Assembly: GCF_021568695.1 (NCBI RefSeq)
Contig: NZ_JAKGTI010000001.1
Span: 186,001 to 250,000, forward strand
DNA length: 64,000 nucleotides
DNA from: Maritalea mediterranea
GTDB lineage: Bacteria > Pseudomonadota > Alphaproteobacteria > Rhizobiales > Devosiaceae
Direction of reading: 5' to 3'
Shown here: positions 34,810-43,851 of the stretch, in pieces
Layout: every line of letters starts with the position of its first letter
Position numbering within the stretch: position 1 is the first letter of the stretch
Notes under the pieces: generated by a model
Seen by the model: the letters and a program-made list of their open reading frames with translations, nothing else
What the model was told of the DNA's origin: nothing
Databases searched by the model: none
Translations under genes and position numbers: made by a program

Positions 34810-37115
34810 TGAGCCAAAAGCAATCTGCCCTCGGCCCGAAACCGCACGAATCCGCCCACAAACATGTGGCCGGTGCCGCCGATTATCTTGATGACATCAA
34901 TGAACCGGCGGGCACGCTGCACGCCTATATCGGCCTCAGCACGGTTGCCGCAGGCACCATTGAAAGCATGGACTTCACCGACGTGTTGACGCACCCCGAT
35001 GTTTTGGGTGTGCTCACCACTGATGACATTCCCGGCGAAAATGATGTCAGCCCCACGGCGCTGCATGATGATCCGATCTTTGCCGACAAAGACGTGCAGT
35101 TCCTCGGCCAGCCCATCGTTGCCGTGATCGCCACCCACCGAGATGCGGCGCGTCGTGCGGCGAAAAAAGCCAAGATCACCTATCAAGAAAAACCGGCCCT
35201 CATCGATATTCGCGCCGCTGAAAAAGCAGGTGGAGAATTTGTGACCCCGTCACTCACTTTGAAAAATGGTGACGTGAAAGCGGCGATGGAAAAGGCCCCA
35301 ATGCGCCTTAAAGGCGAAATGGAAATTGGCGGGCAGGATCATTTCTATCTGGAAGGCCAAATTGCTATGGCCATCCCGGGCGAAGATGACACTGTGAAGG
35401 TCATCTCCTCCACCCAGCACCCATCTGAAGTGCAGCATATGGTGGCCCACGCTTTGGGCACGCACCAACATGCCGTGAATGTGGAAGTGCGGCGCATGGG
35501 TGGCGGCTTTGGCGGCAAAGAAACCCAGGGCGCCTTGTTCGCCTGTGTGGCGGCCATCGCCGCGAAAAAATATAAGCGCGCAGTGAAAATTCGCCCGGAT
35601 CGCGACGATGATATGGTGATGACCGGCAAGCGCCACGATTTCCTCGCCACCTATGAGGTGGGCTTTGATGAAAGCGGCAAAATCCACGCACTGGATGCTG
35701 ACTTTGCCGCCCGCTGTGGCTTCTCCGCTGATCTTTCCGGCCCGGTGACCGACCGCGCGCTGTTCCATGCGGACAATTGCTATTTCTTCGAAAATGTCGA
35801 ACTGCGCTCGCGCCCGCTCAAAACCAACACCGTGTCCAACACCGCTTTCCGCGGCTTTGGTGGTCCGCAGGGCATGATTGGCGGCGAACGGGTGATTGAA
35901 GAGATCGCCTATAAGCTGGGCAAAGACCCGCTTGAGATACGCCGCGCCAATTTTTATGGCCCGAATACCGGCAACACCACGCCCTATCACCAGATTGTCG
36001 ATGACAACATCATCGCCCAAGTGGTGGACGAATTGGAAGAAAGCGCCGACTATCAGGCCCGGCGCCAAAAGGTGCTTGAGTTCAACAAATCCCACAAAAA
36101 CCTGAAGCGCGGCATTGCGCTCACCCCGGTTAAGTTCGGCATATCCTTCACCGCCACCTGGTACAATCAGGCAGGCGCTTTGGTGCATATCTATAAGGAT
36201 GGCTCCATCCTGCTCAATCATGGCGGCACGGAAATGGGGCAGGGGCTTTATTCCAAAGTGGCGCAAGTGCTGGCGGACGAGTTGCAGGTCGATCCGGCCC
36301 GCGTCAAAGTTAGCGCCACCCGCACCGACAAAGTACCCAACACTTCTGCCACCGCCGCCTCCTCTGGCACCGATTTGAACGGCATGGCCGCCGCCGACGC
36401 GGCGCGGCAATTGAAGGCACGGCTGGTGCGGTTCGCCGCCGACAAGTTCCAGATCGAAGAAGCCGACGTGAAGTTCGGCTACGAGCATTTGGATTGCGCC
36501 GGCAAGCAAGTGCCGTTCGAAGAACTGATCGCCGCCGCCTATATGGAGCGCGTGCATCTGTCCGCCGCCGGGTTTTACAAAACCCCCGAGATTCACTGGA
36601 ACCGGGAAACCGGGCGCGGCACGCCGTTCTACTATTATGCCTACGGCGCAGCTGTTTCTGAGGTCGTTATCGATACGCTCACCGGCGAATATTTTGTGGA
36701 CCGCGTGGACCTCCTCCACGATGTGGGCAACTCGATCAATGAAGGCATCGATTTGGGCCAGGTCGAAGGCGGCTTTATTCAGGGCATGGGCTGGCTCACC
36801 ACCGAAGAGCTCTGGTTCTCCGATAAAGGCGAACTGAAAACCCACGCGCCCTCCACCTATAAAATCCCACTGGCGTCCGACCGGCCGCGCACTTTCAATA
36901 CCAAGCTGGTGACCTGGTCGAAAAATGAAAAGCGCACCACCAAACGGTCTAAAGCGGTAGGCGAACCGCCCTTTATGCTTGCCATTTCGGTGCTAGAAGC
37001 TCTCTCCATGGCCGTGGCTAGCGTTGCCGATTATAAAATCTGCCCGCGCCTTGATGCCCCGGCAACGCCGGAGCGCATTTTGATGGCGGTGGAAAGGCTG
37101 AAAGGGCAGCGCTGA
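34809..37115 (+). CDS. xdhB: Xanthine dehydrogenase large subunit XdhB (molybdopterin)
   Basis: 768 residues from ATG 34809, overlapping the xdhA stop by one base. It is the molybdopterin subunit: GQPIVAVIATHRDAARRAAKK in the first domain, then QDHFYLEGQIAMA, RMGGGFGGKETQ, NTAFRGFGGPQGM, HGGTEMGQGLYSKVAQVLADEL, and the catalytic Glu in AVGEPPFMLAISVLEAL. Length is usual for the two-subunit bacterial form. Translation is coupled to xdhC by another TGATG overlap. Confidence 0.96.
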   Translation: MSQKQSALGPKPHESAHKHVAGAADYLDDINEPAGTLHAYIGLSTVAAGTIESMDFTDVLTHPDVLGVLTTDDIPGENDVSPTALHDDPIFADKDVQFLGQPIVAVIATHRDAARRAAKKAKITYQEKPALIDIRAAEKAGGEFVTPSLTLKNGDVKAAMEKAPMRLKGEMEIGGQDHFYLEGQIAMAIPGEDDTVKVISSTQHPSEVQHMVAHALGTHQHAVNVEVRRMGGGFGGKETQGALFACVAAIAAKKYKRAVKIRPDRDDDMVMTGKRHDFLATYEVGFDESGKIHALDADFAARCGFSADLSGPVTDRALFHADNCYFFENVELRSRPLKTNTVSNTAFRGFGGPQGMIGGERVIEEIAYKLGKDPLEIRRANFYGPNTGNTTPYHQIVDDNIIAQVVDELEESADYQARRQKVLEFNKSHKNLKRGIALTPVKFGISFTATWYNQAGALVHIYKDGSILLNHGGTEMGQGLYSKVAQVLADELQVDPARVKVSATRTDKVPNTSATAASSGTDLNGMAAADAARQLKARLVRFAADKFQIEEADVKFGYEHLDCAGKQVPFEELIAAAYMERVHLSAAGFYKTPEIHWNRETGRGTPFYYYAYGAAVSEVVIDTLTGEYFVDRVDLLHDVGNSINEGIDLGQVEGGFIQGMGWLTTEELWFSDKGELKTHAPSTYKIPLASDRPRTFNTKLVTWSKNEKRTTKRSKAVGEPPFMLAISVLEALSMAVASVADYKICPRLDAPATPERILMAVERLKGQR

Positions 37116-37957
37116 TGGGGGCGATTTCCACTTGGCAACAATTCTGGGCGCAAGCAAAGGGCGAGGCCGTTTTGGTGGAAATTCTAGCCGTCAAAGGCTC
37201 CACCCCGCGCGATATGGACGCAAAAATGGTGGTCAGCGCGTCAGAAATGTTCGGCACCATTGGCGGTGGCCAGGCCGAATATATGATGATAGACGAAGCC
37301 CGCAAAATGCTGCGCCAAGGTCAGGATCATCGAGAGATAGACTTGCCACTCGGCCCGCAAATCGGCCAATGCTGCGGCGGACATTTCACCTTCTCCCTGC
37401 GTCGCTTGGATGCTCACGCGGCACAGATTTTCGAACAGAATTTACGCGACGAAGCGGATGCCCATACCCCAATCTATATTTTTGGGGCAGGCCATGTGGG
37501 CCGCGCTTTGGCACAGGCGCTAAAGCCATTGCCGTTCAAGCCGATCCTGATTGATCAACGCGCCGAAGAATTGGCCAAACTTGACGGCATCGAGAAGCGT
37601 CTGAGCCCACTGCCGGAGGCAGAATTGCGCACCGCACCAGATGGGGCAGGCGTGGTGGTGCTCACTCATGATCACGCGCTGGACTTTATGATCACGGGTG
37701 AAGCCTTGGCCATGAACCGCTTTTTCTATGTCGGCATGATTGGCTCAAAATCAAAGCGCAACACCTTCCGCTCCTGGTTGGCCGACGCCTATCCAGATGC
37801 ATCATTCGATCAATTGGTGCTGCCTATTGGCGGCGCCAAGGTCAAAGATAAACGGCCCGAAATGATCGCGGCGTTGGTGGCGGCAGAGTTGATCGAGCAA
37901 CAGGCGGCACAGGCGCAAACAGCCAAGGTGAAATTAGGGGGCGTATATGCCAGATAG
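37115..37957 (+). CDS. xdhC: Xanthine dehydrogenase maturation factor XdhC
   Basis: 280 residues of the XdhC/CoxI family, which binds molybdenum cofactor and inserts its sulfurated form into XdhB. Signatures are ILAVKGSTPRDMDAKMVVSASEMFGTIGGGQAEY, GPQIGQCCGGHFTFSL (the cysteines implicated in cofactor handling), a Rossmann-like IFGAGHVGRALAQAL and MIGSKSKRNTF near the end. It overlaps xdhB by 1 bp and puuD by 11 bp. Confidence 0.93.
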   Translation: MGAISTWQQFWAQAKGEAVLVEILAVKGSTPRDMDAKMVVSASEMFGTIGGGQAEYMMIDEARKMLRQGQDHREIDLPLGPQIGQCCGGHFTFSLRRLDAHAAQIFEQNLRDEADAHTPIYIFGAGHVGRALAQALKPLPFKPILIDQRAEELAKLDGIEKRLSPLPEAELRTAPDGAGVVVLTHDHALDFMITGEALAMNRFFYVGMIGSKSKRNTFRSWLADAYPDASFDQLVLPIGGAKVKDKRPEMIAALVAAELIEQQAAQAQTAKVKLGGVYAR

Positions 37958-39170
37958 TGCAATTTTTTACGAATGGATCGCCTTTGGCGTGCGCTGGTTG
38001 CATGTGATCACCGCTATCGCCTGGATCGGCTCCAGCTTCTATTTCATCGCCTTGGATCTGGGCCTCAAGCCCAACCCGAAACTGCACAAGGGCGTGCGCG
38101 GCGAAGAGTGGCAGGTCCATGGCGGCGGTTTCTACCATATTCAAAAATATATGGTCGCGCCCGAACATATGCCCGAGCATCTGATCTGGTTTAAATGGGA
38201 GGCCTATACCACCTGGCTCTCCGGTTTCGCCCTGCTCGCCATTGTCTATTATGTCGGCGCGGACCTTTATCTGATCGACCGCAATGTCATGGATATGGGC
38301 GTGCCGCTCGCCATCTTCCTGTCGGTCGCTTCCATTGCCGGGGGCTGGATCATTTATGATCTTTTGTGCAAATCCCCGATCGGCAAAAGCGAGACAGGCC
38401 TGATGGTGCTGCTGTTTGGCGTGCTGGTCTTTATGGCTTGGGGTTACACCCAAATCTTCACCGGTCGCGCCGCGCTGCTGCATTTGGGGGCCTTCACCGC
38501 CACCATCATGTCGGCCAATGTGTTCTTCATCATCATCCCCAACCAAAAAGTAATTGTGGCGGATTTGAAAGCTGGCAAAGAGCCGGACCCGGCTTTGGGC
38601 AAACAATCCAAACAGCGCTCGGTGCACAATAATTATCTCACCCTACCGGTGATCTTTTTGATGTTGTCGAACCATTACCCGCTGGCTTTCGCCACCCAAT
38701 ATAATTGGGTGATCGCGTCGATGATCTTTTTGATCGGCGTGCTGATCCGTCATTTCTTCAACACCAAGCATGAAACCGGCAAGTCATTGAGCTGGACATG
38801 GTTTGTCTCGGCGGTGCTGTTTATCCTGATCATGTGGCTCTCCACCAATCCGAAAATCTCTGGCCTCACCGAAGATAAAATGGCCACCCTCAACGCCGCG
38901 CCCTATATGGAATCCGCACAATTTGAAGAGGCGCGCGACACGGTGATGGGCCGTTGCGCCATGTGTCACGCCGAAGAGCCGGTGTGGGACGGGGTGCATC
39001 AAGCGCCGAAAAATGTCATTTTGGATAATGACCAAGCCATTGCCGCCTATGCCAAAGAGATTTATATCCAGGCCGGGCGTAGCCACGCCATGCCGCCGGG
39101 CAATGTGACCTACATGTCAAATGAAGAGCGCGAGCTGCTTGTGGCATGGTATGAAAGCGTAAATCAGTAG
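37947..39170 (+). CDS. puuD: Membrane-bound urate hydroxylase PuuD (cytochrome c-linked urate oxidase)
   Basis: 407 residues. About eight membrane helices in the first 310 residues are followed by a cytochrome c-like domain with heme site Cys337-Ala-Met-Cys340-His341 (GRCAMCHAEEPVW) and a possible axial Met in SHAMPPGNVTYM. PuuD oxidises urate to 5-hydroxyisourate and passes electrons to the respiratory chain rather than to oxygen, replacing the soluble uricase, which is absent here. The start EWIAFGVRWLHVITAIAWIGSSFYFIALDLGL is typical of the family. It overlaps the xdhC end by 11 bp, so the two are co-translated. Confidence 0.94.
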   Translation: MPDSAIFYEWIAFGVRWLHVITAIAWIGSSFYFIALDLGLKPNPKLHKGVRGEEWQVHGGGFYHIQKYMVAPEHMPEHLIWFKWEAYTTWLSGFALLAIVYYVGADLYLIDRNVMDMGVPLAIFLSVASIAGGWIIYDLLCKSPIGKSETGLMVLLFGVLVFMAWGYTQIFTGRAALLHLGAFTATIMSANVFFIIIPNQKVIVADLKAGKEPDPALGKQSKQRSVHNNYLTLPVIFLMLSNHYPLAFATQYNWVIASMIFLIGVLIRHFFNTKHETGKSLSWTWFVSAVLFILIMWLSTNPKISGLTEDKMATLNAAPYMESAQFEEARDTVMGRCAMCHAEEPVWDGVHQAPKNVILDNDQAIAAYAKEIYIQAGRSHAMPPGNVTYMSNEERELLVAWYESVNQ

Positions 39171-39181
39171 GACCGATCAAT

Positions 39182-40495
39182 ATGAGTGAAAAACTAGTCC
39201 GTGGGCGCTTGCTGAGCTTCCACGCGAAACCGCAAGCGCGTGATGATGACAGCGCCTATCGCTATATTGAAGATGGTGCTTTGCTGGTGCGCAATGGCAC
39301 CATCGCGGCCATGGGCAGCTTTGATGAGGTGAAAGCCAAAGCCGCCAAAGATGCGCCGATTGACGATCATCGCGGCAAGCTGATCCTGCCCGGCTTTATT
39401 GATCCGCACATTCATTTCCCGCAGATGCAGGTGCTGGCCTCCTATGCCGGGTCACTTCTGGAATGGCTGAACACCTACACCTTTGTGGAAGAGCAGCGTT
39501 TCGGTGACGCCGCTCACGCCGCGCGGATCGCAGACCACTTAATGGATGAACTCATCCGCAACGGCACCACCACCGCCAGCGCCTTCTGCTCGGTACATCC
39601 CGGCTCGGTCGATGCCTATTTCAGCGCCGCGTCCCACCGCAATATGCTGATGCTGGGCGGCAAAGTGATGATGGACCGCGAAGCGCCAGACGCGCTCACC
39701 GACACACCGCAATCCTCCTATGATGACACCAAAGCTGGGATTGAAAAATGGCACGGGCTCGGGCGCAATTATTATGTGATCACCCCCCGCTTTGCCATCA
39801 CCTCCACCCCGGAGCAGTTGGAAGTCGCAGGGGCGTTGGCGAAAGAATTTCCAGACCTGCACATTCAAACCCATTTGAATGAAAACAAAAACGAAATCGC
39901 TTTCACCAACGAGCTCTATCCTGACGCGGGCGACTATTTTGGCATCTATGAAAAATATGGTTTGGTGGGCGAGAAATCCCTGTTCGGCCATTGCATCCAT
40001 ATGAGCGATCGCGAGCGCGACGCGATGTTTGATTCCAGATCGGTTGCCGTCTTCTGTCCCACCTCGAATATGTTTATCGGCTCCGGCCACTTTGATTGGC
40101 AAAATATGGAAGGCGTTCAAAATCAGGGGCGCATTGGCTTGGCAACCGATATTGGCGGCGGCACCTCCATCTCCATGTTGCGCACCATGGATGAGGGCTA
40201 CAAAGTGCTGCAATTGCAAGGCCAGCGCCTGCCACCTTTGGTTAGCTTTTATCAAGCGACTTTAGGCAACGCAGAAGCCCTCTCATTGCAAGATCGCATA
40301 GGCACTTTGGACGAAGGCAGCGATGCCGACTTTATCGTCCTCGACGCCGCAGCAACCCCGGTGATGAAACTCCGCATGGAGACGGTCTTTGATCTGGAGC
40401 AGGAACTCTTCATGCTCCAAACCATGGGGGACGACCGCGCCATCGTGGAAACCTATGTCGCAGGCGAAGCGCTCAAATCAAAGCTGAGTGGGTAA
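39182..40495 (+). CDS. guaD: Guanine deaminase GuaD
   Basis: 437 residues of the amidohydrolase superfamily. It deaminates guanine to xanthine, the XdhAB substrate. Metal and substrate motifs are LPGFIDPHIHFPQMQVLASY, the family-specific WLNTYTFVEEQRF, HIQTHLNENKNEI, LFGHCIHMSDRE and ATDIGGGTSISMLRTM with the catalytic Asp. It starts 11 bp after puuD and is the last gene of the plus-strand purine operon. Confidence 0.94.
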   Translation: MSEKLVRGRLLSFHAKPQARDDDSAYRYIEDGALLVRNGTIAAMGSFDEVKAKAAKDAPIDDHRGKLILPGFIDPHIHFPQMQVLASYAGSLLEWLNTYTFVEEQRFGDAAHAARIADHLMDELIRNGTTTASAFCSVHPGSVDAYFSAASHRNMLMLGGKVMMDREAPDALTDTPQSSYDDTKAGIEKWHGLGRNYYVITPRFAITSTPEQLEVAGALAKEFPDLHIQTHLNENKNEIAFTNELYPDAGDYFGIYEKYGLVGEKSLFGHCIHMSDRERDAMFDSRSVAVFCPTSNMFIGSGHFDWQNMEGVQNQGRIGLATDIGGGTSISMLRTMDEGYKVLQLQGQRLPPLVSFYQATLGNAEALSLQDRIGTLDEGSDADFIVLDAAATPVMKLRMETVFDLEQELFMLQTMGDDRAIVETYVAGEALKSKLSG

Positions 40496-40906
40496 TACCC
40501 GCAGTGGCCGTCCCAGCCTCGAGCGGGGACCAATGATCAACTCAGCGCTAGGCGTGTTGGCCCCGGATCAGGTCCGGGGCGGCCCTGTGGGTGGTGTGGT
40601 GTGATCATGGCAGTCTGTAATAACTGCGAAGCGCTGAAGTCGAAGCTGGTAGGCAACCCAAATCCCAACATCTCCGCCGTCATTCCCGCGGAGGCGGGAA
40701 TCCAGATCGGAATACCGCCACGGCAATGCGCATATGTTGCTCACTTTGGCTCGCGCTTACTGGATCCCCGGGTCAAGCCCGAGGATGACGCTGCGGTGCG
40801 TTTTGAAGTCCAACCACACACTGCCGTCATTACCGGACTTGATCCGGTAATCCATGCAGCACCAACGGTTACACAGGAGCGTCAGTCTCTTTGCGCTCGG
40901 CCCGCG
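40496..40906. repeat. 411-bp intergenic cluster of four short palindromes
   Basis: The gap between convergent guaD and ade has no supported gene. It holds a GCCCCGGA/TCCGGGGC element (40560-40580), an ATTCCCGC/GCGGGAAT element (40682-40701), an imperfect ATCCCCGGG/CCCGAGGAT element (40764-40785) and an ATTACCGGA/TCCGGTAAT element (40829-40851). The last lies in a 33-bp unit identical to 29861-29893. The region looks like an accumulation site for interspersed repeats and may serve as a bidirectional transcript end. Confidence 0.8.
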
Positions 40907-42613
40907 TCACTTTACAAAATCAAACGCATCCACATCAAACAGCCCATAATCGGTCATCTTCAAATGGGGAATCACCGGCAGTGCCAAAAAGGCCACCTGC
41001 AAAAACGGCTCGGGCAGGGTGCACCCCAGCCCATGCGCCGCATCGCGCAGCTTTTCTAAAGCATGGGCCACCTCTTCAAAGGGCAGTTCACTCATCAGCC
41101 CGGCAATAGGCAGCGCCAGCTCCGCCAAAATCTTGCCCTCATGCGCCACGCAAAAACCGCCGCGCATGTCAATGATGCGGTTGGCGGCGGCGCTTAGATC
41201 GTCCGGATTGGTGCCCACCAAAGTGATGTTGTGGCTGTCATGGCCCACCGAAGAGGCAATCGCCCCCTGTTTCAAACCAAATCCTTTCACAAAGCCATGG
41301 CCAATATTGCCATTTCTGCCATGCCGCTCCACCACGCTGACTTGAATAGCGTCCTGCGCCGTGTCTGGACTTAATATGCCGTCCTCGCGTGGCAATACGC
41401 CCTCTTCACGATAGGTGAGGATCAAACCTGGTTTGACCCCCATCATCGGGGTCAGGTTTTTCCCTTCACTGGCCGGCACTTTAAACTGATCCGGCGTGGT
41501 CTTTTGTGCCTTCATCGACTGAAGTCCAATCGGCTCTAGCGACGGCCGTGCCGCAAAAGCAGCTTCGTCCACCAACTGGCCGGATTTGATCACATCGCTC
41601 ACAGCGCACTGCTCCAGATCATCTAGCAACACAATGTCCGCAAGCCAGCCCGGCGCGACAATACCCCGATCATCAAGACCGAAAATGCGCGCTGCCGAAT
41701 GGCTCGCCGCGCGATATACATGATGCGTTGGGCAGCCTTTGGCGATCAGGCGGCGGATTAAACTGTCCAGATGGCCTTCCTCATGAATATCCAGCGGATT
41801 GCGGTCGTCGGTGCATAGCCCCATAAAGCTGGAGCTTTCCGCGGTCAGCACCTCGGCCAGCGCATTCAAATCCTTTGATACAGAGCCTTCGCGGATCAAA
41901 ATCGCCATGCCTTTGCGCATCTTCTCCCGCGCTTCATCGGCGGTGGTGCACTCATGGTCCGTGCGAATTTTCGCCGCCAGATAGCCGTTCAAATCATCGC
42001 CGCGCAGCAATGGCGCGTGGCCATCAATATGCCCATCCTGAAACGCCAGCAGCTTGTCGAGCACTTCATCATTGGTGTTGATCACGCCGGGAAAATTCAT
42101 AAATTCCGCCAACCCGATCACGCTCGGATGATCCCGATAGGGCAGCAAATCTTTGATCAGTAATTCCGCACCAGACGTTTCGAACGCGGTGGCGGGCACG
42201 CAGGAGGACAGATTGACCTTGATGTCCATCAAGCTGCGATCCGACGCGTCGAGGAAATATTTGATCCCGTCCGCGCCCAGCACATTGGCAATTTCGTGGG
42301 GGTCGCAAATGGCGGTGGTCAGCCCGTACGGCAACACACAACGGTCAAACTCCATCGGCGACACCAGCGAGCTTTCAATGTGCAAATGCGTGTCGATAAA
42401 ACCTGGCACGGCAAAGCGGCCTGCCCCGTCAATCTCGCGATCACTCTCATATGTGGAATGGGTGCCCACAATACGGTTGCCGACGATAGCGATATCGCTG
42501 GTGGCAATGTCGCCGGTGATGATATCGAGCAAGCGCACATTTTTGATCACCAGATCCGCATTGCGCTGGCCCGCGCCCGCCTGAATCATTTTGGCCAGTT
42601 CTGCCTTATCCAT
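40907..42613 (-). CDS. ade: Adenine deaminase
   Basis: 568 residues from ATG 42613 (GGGGA seven bases upstream). It belongs to the AdeC type of amidohydrolase, which converts adenine to hypoxanthine. Motifs are VPGFIDTHLHIESSLVSPMEFDRCVLPYGLTTAICDPHEIANVLG, ESSFMGLCTDDRNPLDIHEEGHLD and HRAASHSAARIFG-like APGWLADIVLLDDLE. The C-terminal domain has SVGHDSHNITLVGTN and IMDMRGG-like IIDMRGGFCVAHEG. It has its own promoter region after the BMP-operon terminator, with TATAAT at 42661-42656 (minus) and the shared TTTGACCA core just downstream. Confidence 0.93.
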   Translation of the reverse strand: MDKAELAKMIQAGAGQRNADLVIKNVRLLDIITGDIATSDIAIVGNRIVGTHSTYESDREIDGAGRFAVPGFIDTHLHIESSLVSPMEFDRCVLPYGLTTAICDPHEIANVLGADGIKYFLDASDRSLMDIKVNLSSCVPATAFETSGAELLIKDLLPYRDHPSVIGLAEFMNFPGVINTNDEVLDKLLAFQDGHIDGHAPLLRGDDLNGYLAAKIRTDHECTTADEAREKMRKGMAILIREGSVSKDLNALAEVLTAESSSFMGLCTDDRNPLDIHEEGHLDSLIRRLIAKGCPTHHVYRAASHSAARIFGLDDRGIVAPGWLADIVLLDDLEQCAVSDVIKSGQLVDEAAFAARPSLEPIGLQSMKAQKTTPDQFKVPASEGKNLTPMMGVKPGLILTYREEGVLPREDGILSPDTAQDAIQVSVVERHGRNGNIGHGFVKGFGLKQGAIASSVGHDSHNITLVGTNPDDLSAAANRIIDMRGGFCVAHEGKILAELALPIAGLMSELPFEEVAHALEKLRDAAHGLGCTLPEPFLQVAFLALPVIPHLKMTDYGLFDVDAFDFVK

Positions 42614-42646
42614 CACCAATTCCCCAAGCATATTATTTTTATCGTT

Positions 42647-42661
42647 TGGTCAAATATTATA
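42647..42661 (-). promoter_or_regulatory. ade promoter -10 and shared TTTGACCA core
   Basis: On the minus strand, TATAAT (42661-42656) is followed immediately by TTTGACCA (42654-42647), about 35 bp before the ade start codon. The placement would let a protein bound at the core block transcription initiation. No good -35 is visible; upstream is the terminator stem of the BMP operon. Confidence 0.35.
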
Positions 42662-42680
42662 ACGTTTTCAATACAAATAG

Positions 42681-42710
42681 AAAAGGGCGGGTCAAAAGAC
42701 CCGCCCTTAA
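42681..42710 (-). terminator. Rho-independent terminator of the BMP-type ABC operon
   Basis: AAGGGCGGGT (42683-42692) and ACCCGCCCTT (42699-42708) form a perfect 10-bp stem with a 6-nt loop, followed by T residues on the minus strand, 24 bp after the binding-protein stop. Confidence 0.85.
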
Positions 42711-42732
42711 AATCTACCAAGCTATTCAGCCC

Positions 42733-43806
42733 TTATTGCGGCAGCTTGTCGTCTACGCCTTCAACATAGAAGCCCAGGCCAAGCAATTCGCCATCTTCGG
42801 CCACTTCGCCTTCTTCAAGCCACACGGTGCCGTCCTGCTTTTTCACAGGGCCGGTGAAGGGCTTCAACTCGCCTGAAATGATGGCGGCCTCGGTGGCTTC
42901 CGCCATGGCTTTCACATCTTCAGGCATGTTGGTGTAAGGGGCCATTTCAAGAATGCCTTCGGCCAAACCATCCCAGGTTGACTGGCTTTCCCATGTGCCG
43001 TCCATCACGTCCTGCACGCGCTTGATGTAGTAAGCGCCCCAAGTGTCCACAATCGCAGTCAACTGTGTCTCTGGACCCGCCGCAATCATGTCAGAAGCCT
43101 GACCAAACGCCTTGATGCCACGCTCTGCTGCCACCTGCATCGGCGCAGTGGAGTCAGTGTGCTGGGTCAGTATATCAACGCCCTGGTCGATCAGCGCTTT
43201 GGCCGCATCGGCTTCTTTACCGGCGTCAAACCATGTGTTCACCCAAACCACTTTCAGCTTGAAATCCGGGTCCACACTTTGGGCACCCAAAACAAAGGCG
43301 TTAATGCCTTGCACAACTTCCGGAATCGGGAAGGAGGCAATATAGCCAGCCACGCCTTTTTCACTTACGCTCGCCGCAATCTGGCCCAGAATATAACGAC
43401 CCTGATAAAAGCGTGAGTTGTAGCTCGTCACGTTTTCGGCTGTTTTATAACCAGTGGCGTGCTCAAACTTCACGTCCGGGAAGCGCTCGGCCACGGCCAT
43501 GGTCTGGTCCATAAAGCCAAAGCTTGTGGTGAAAATCAGCTCACAGCCAGAGCGGGCAAAACGTTCGATAACGCCTTCAGCCTGCGGGCCTTCCGCCACA
43601 TTTTCAATGTAAGGGGTTTCAATTTTGTCGCCAAAATGCGCTTGCAATTCCTGGCGGCCAATATCGTGTGCTTGGGTCCAGCCCCCGTCGGTTTTTGAAC
43701 CAACATAAACAAAGCACACTTTCATGGGATCTTCCGCCATCGCGGAAGCGGCCATGCCCAGTGACATGGCGGCCACGCCGGCCAATCCGATCAGCAGTTT
43801 CTTCAT
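42733..43806 (-). CDS. BMP-family (PnrA/TmpC-like) substrate-binding protein, probable purine or nucleoside binder
   Basis: 357 residues from ATG 43806 (GGAGGTGAAG site), with a signal peptide cleaved near ASAMA. The basic-membrane-protein family is recognised from KVCFVYVGSKTDGGWTQAHDIGRQEL, TTSFGFMDQTMAVAERFPDVKFEHATGY, GVAGYIASFPIPEVVQGINAFVLGAQ and DILTQHTDSTAPMQVAAERGI. Characterised members bind purine nucleosides or, in some proteobacteria, purines such as xanthine or guanine. Its position beside ade and the whole urate pathway points to a free purine or nucleoside ligand. Confidence 0.87.
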   Translation of the reverse strand: MKKLLIGLAGVAAMSLGMAASAMAEDPMKVCFVYVGSKTDGGWTQAHDIGRQELQAHFGDKIETPYIENVAEGPQAEGVIERFARSGCELIFTTSFGFMDQTMAVAERFPDVKFEHATGYKTAENVTSYNSRFYQGRYILGQIAASVSEKGVAGYIASFPIPEVVQGINAFVLGAQSVDPDFKLKVVWVNTWFDAGKEADAAKALIDQGVDILTQHTDSTAPMQVAAERGIKAFGQASDMIAAGPETQLTAIVDTWGAYYIKRVQDVMDGTWESQSTWDGLAEGILEMAPYTNMPEDVKAMAEATEAAIISGELKPFTGPVKKQDGTVWLEEGEVAEDGELLGLGFYVEGVDDKLPQ

Positions 43807-43851
43807 CTCTTCACCTCCAAAGTTTGATTTGGCAACATGCCAAATCATGTT

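Noticed and set aside
35250-36845. A 531-residue open frame on the minus strand
   Set aside because: It is the antisense of xdhB, whose molybdopterin-subunit motifs are unmistakable; the opposite frame has no family features.
40601-41059. A 152-residue plus-strand frame in the guaD-ade gap
   Set aside because: It runs through the palindromic repeats and into the antisense of ade; no ribosome site and no family resemblance.
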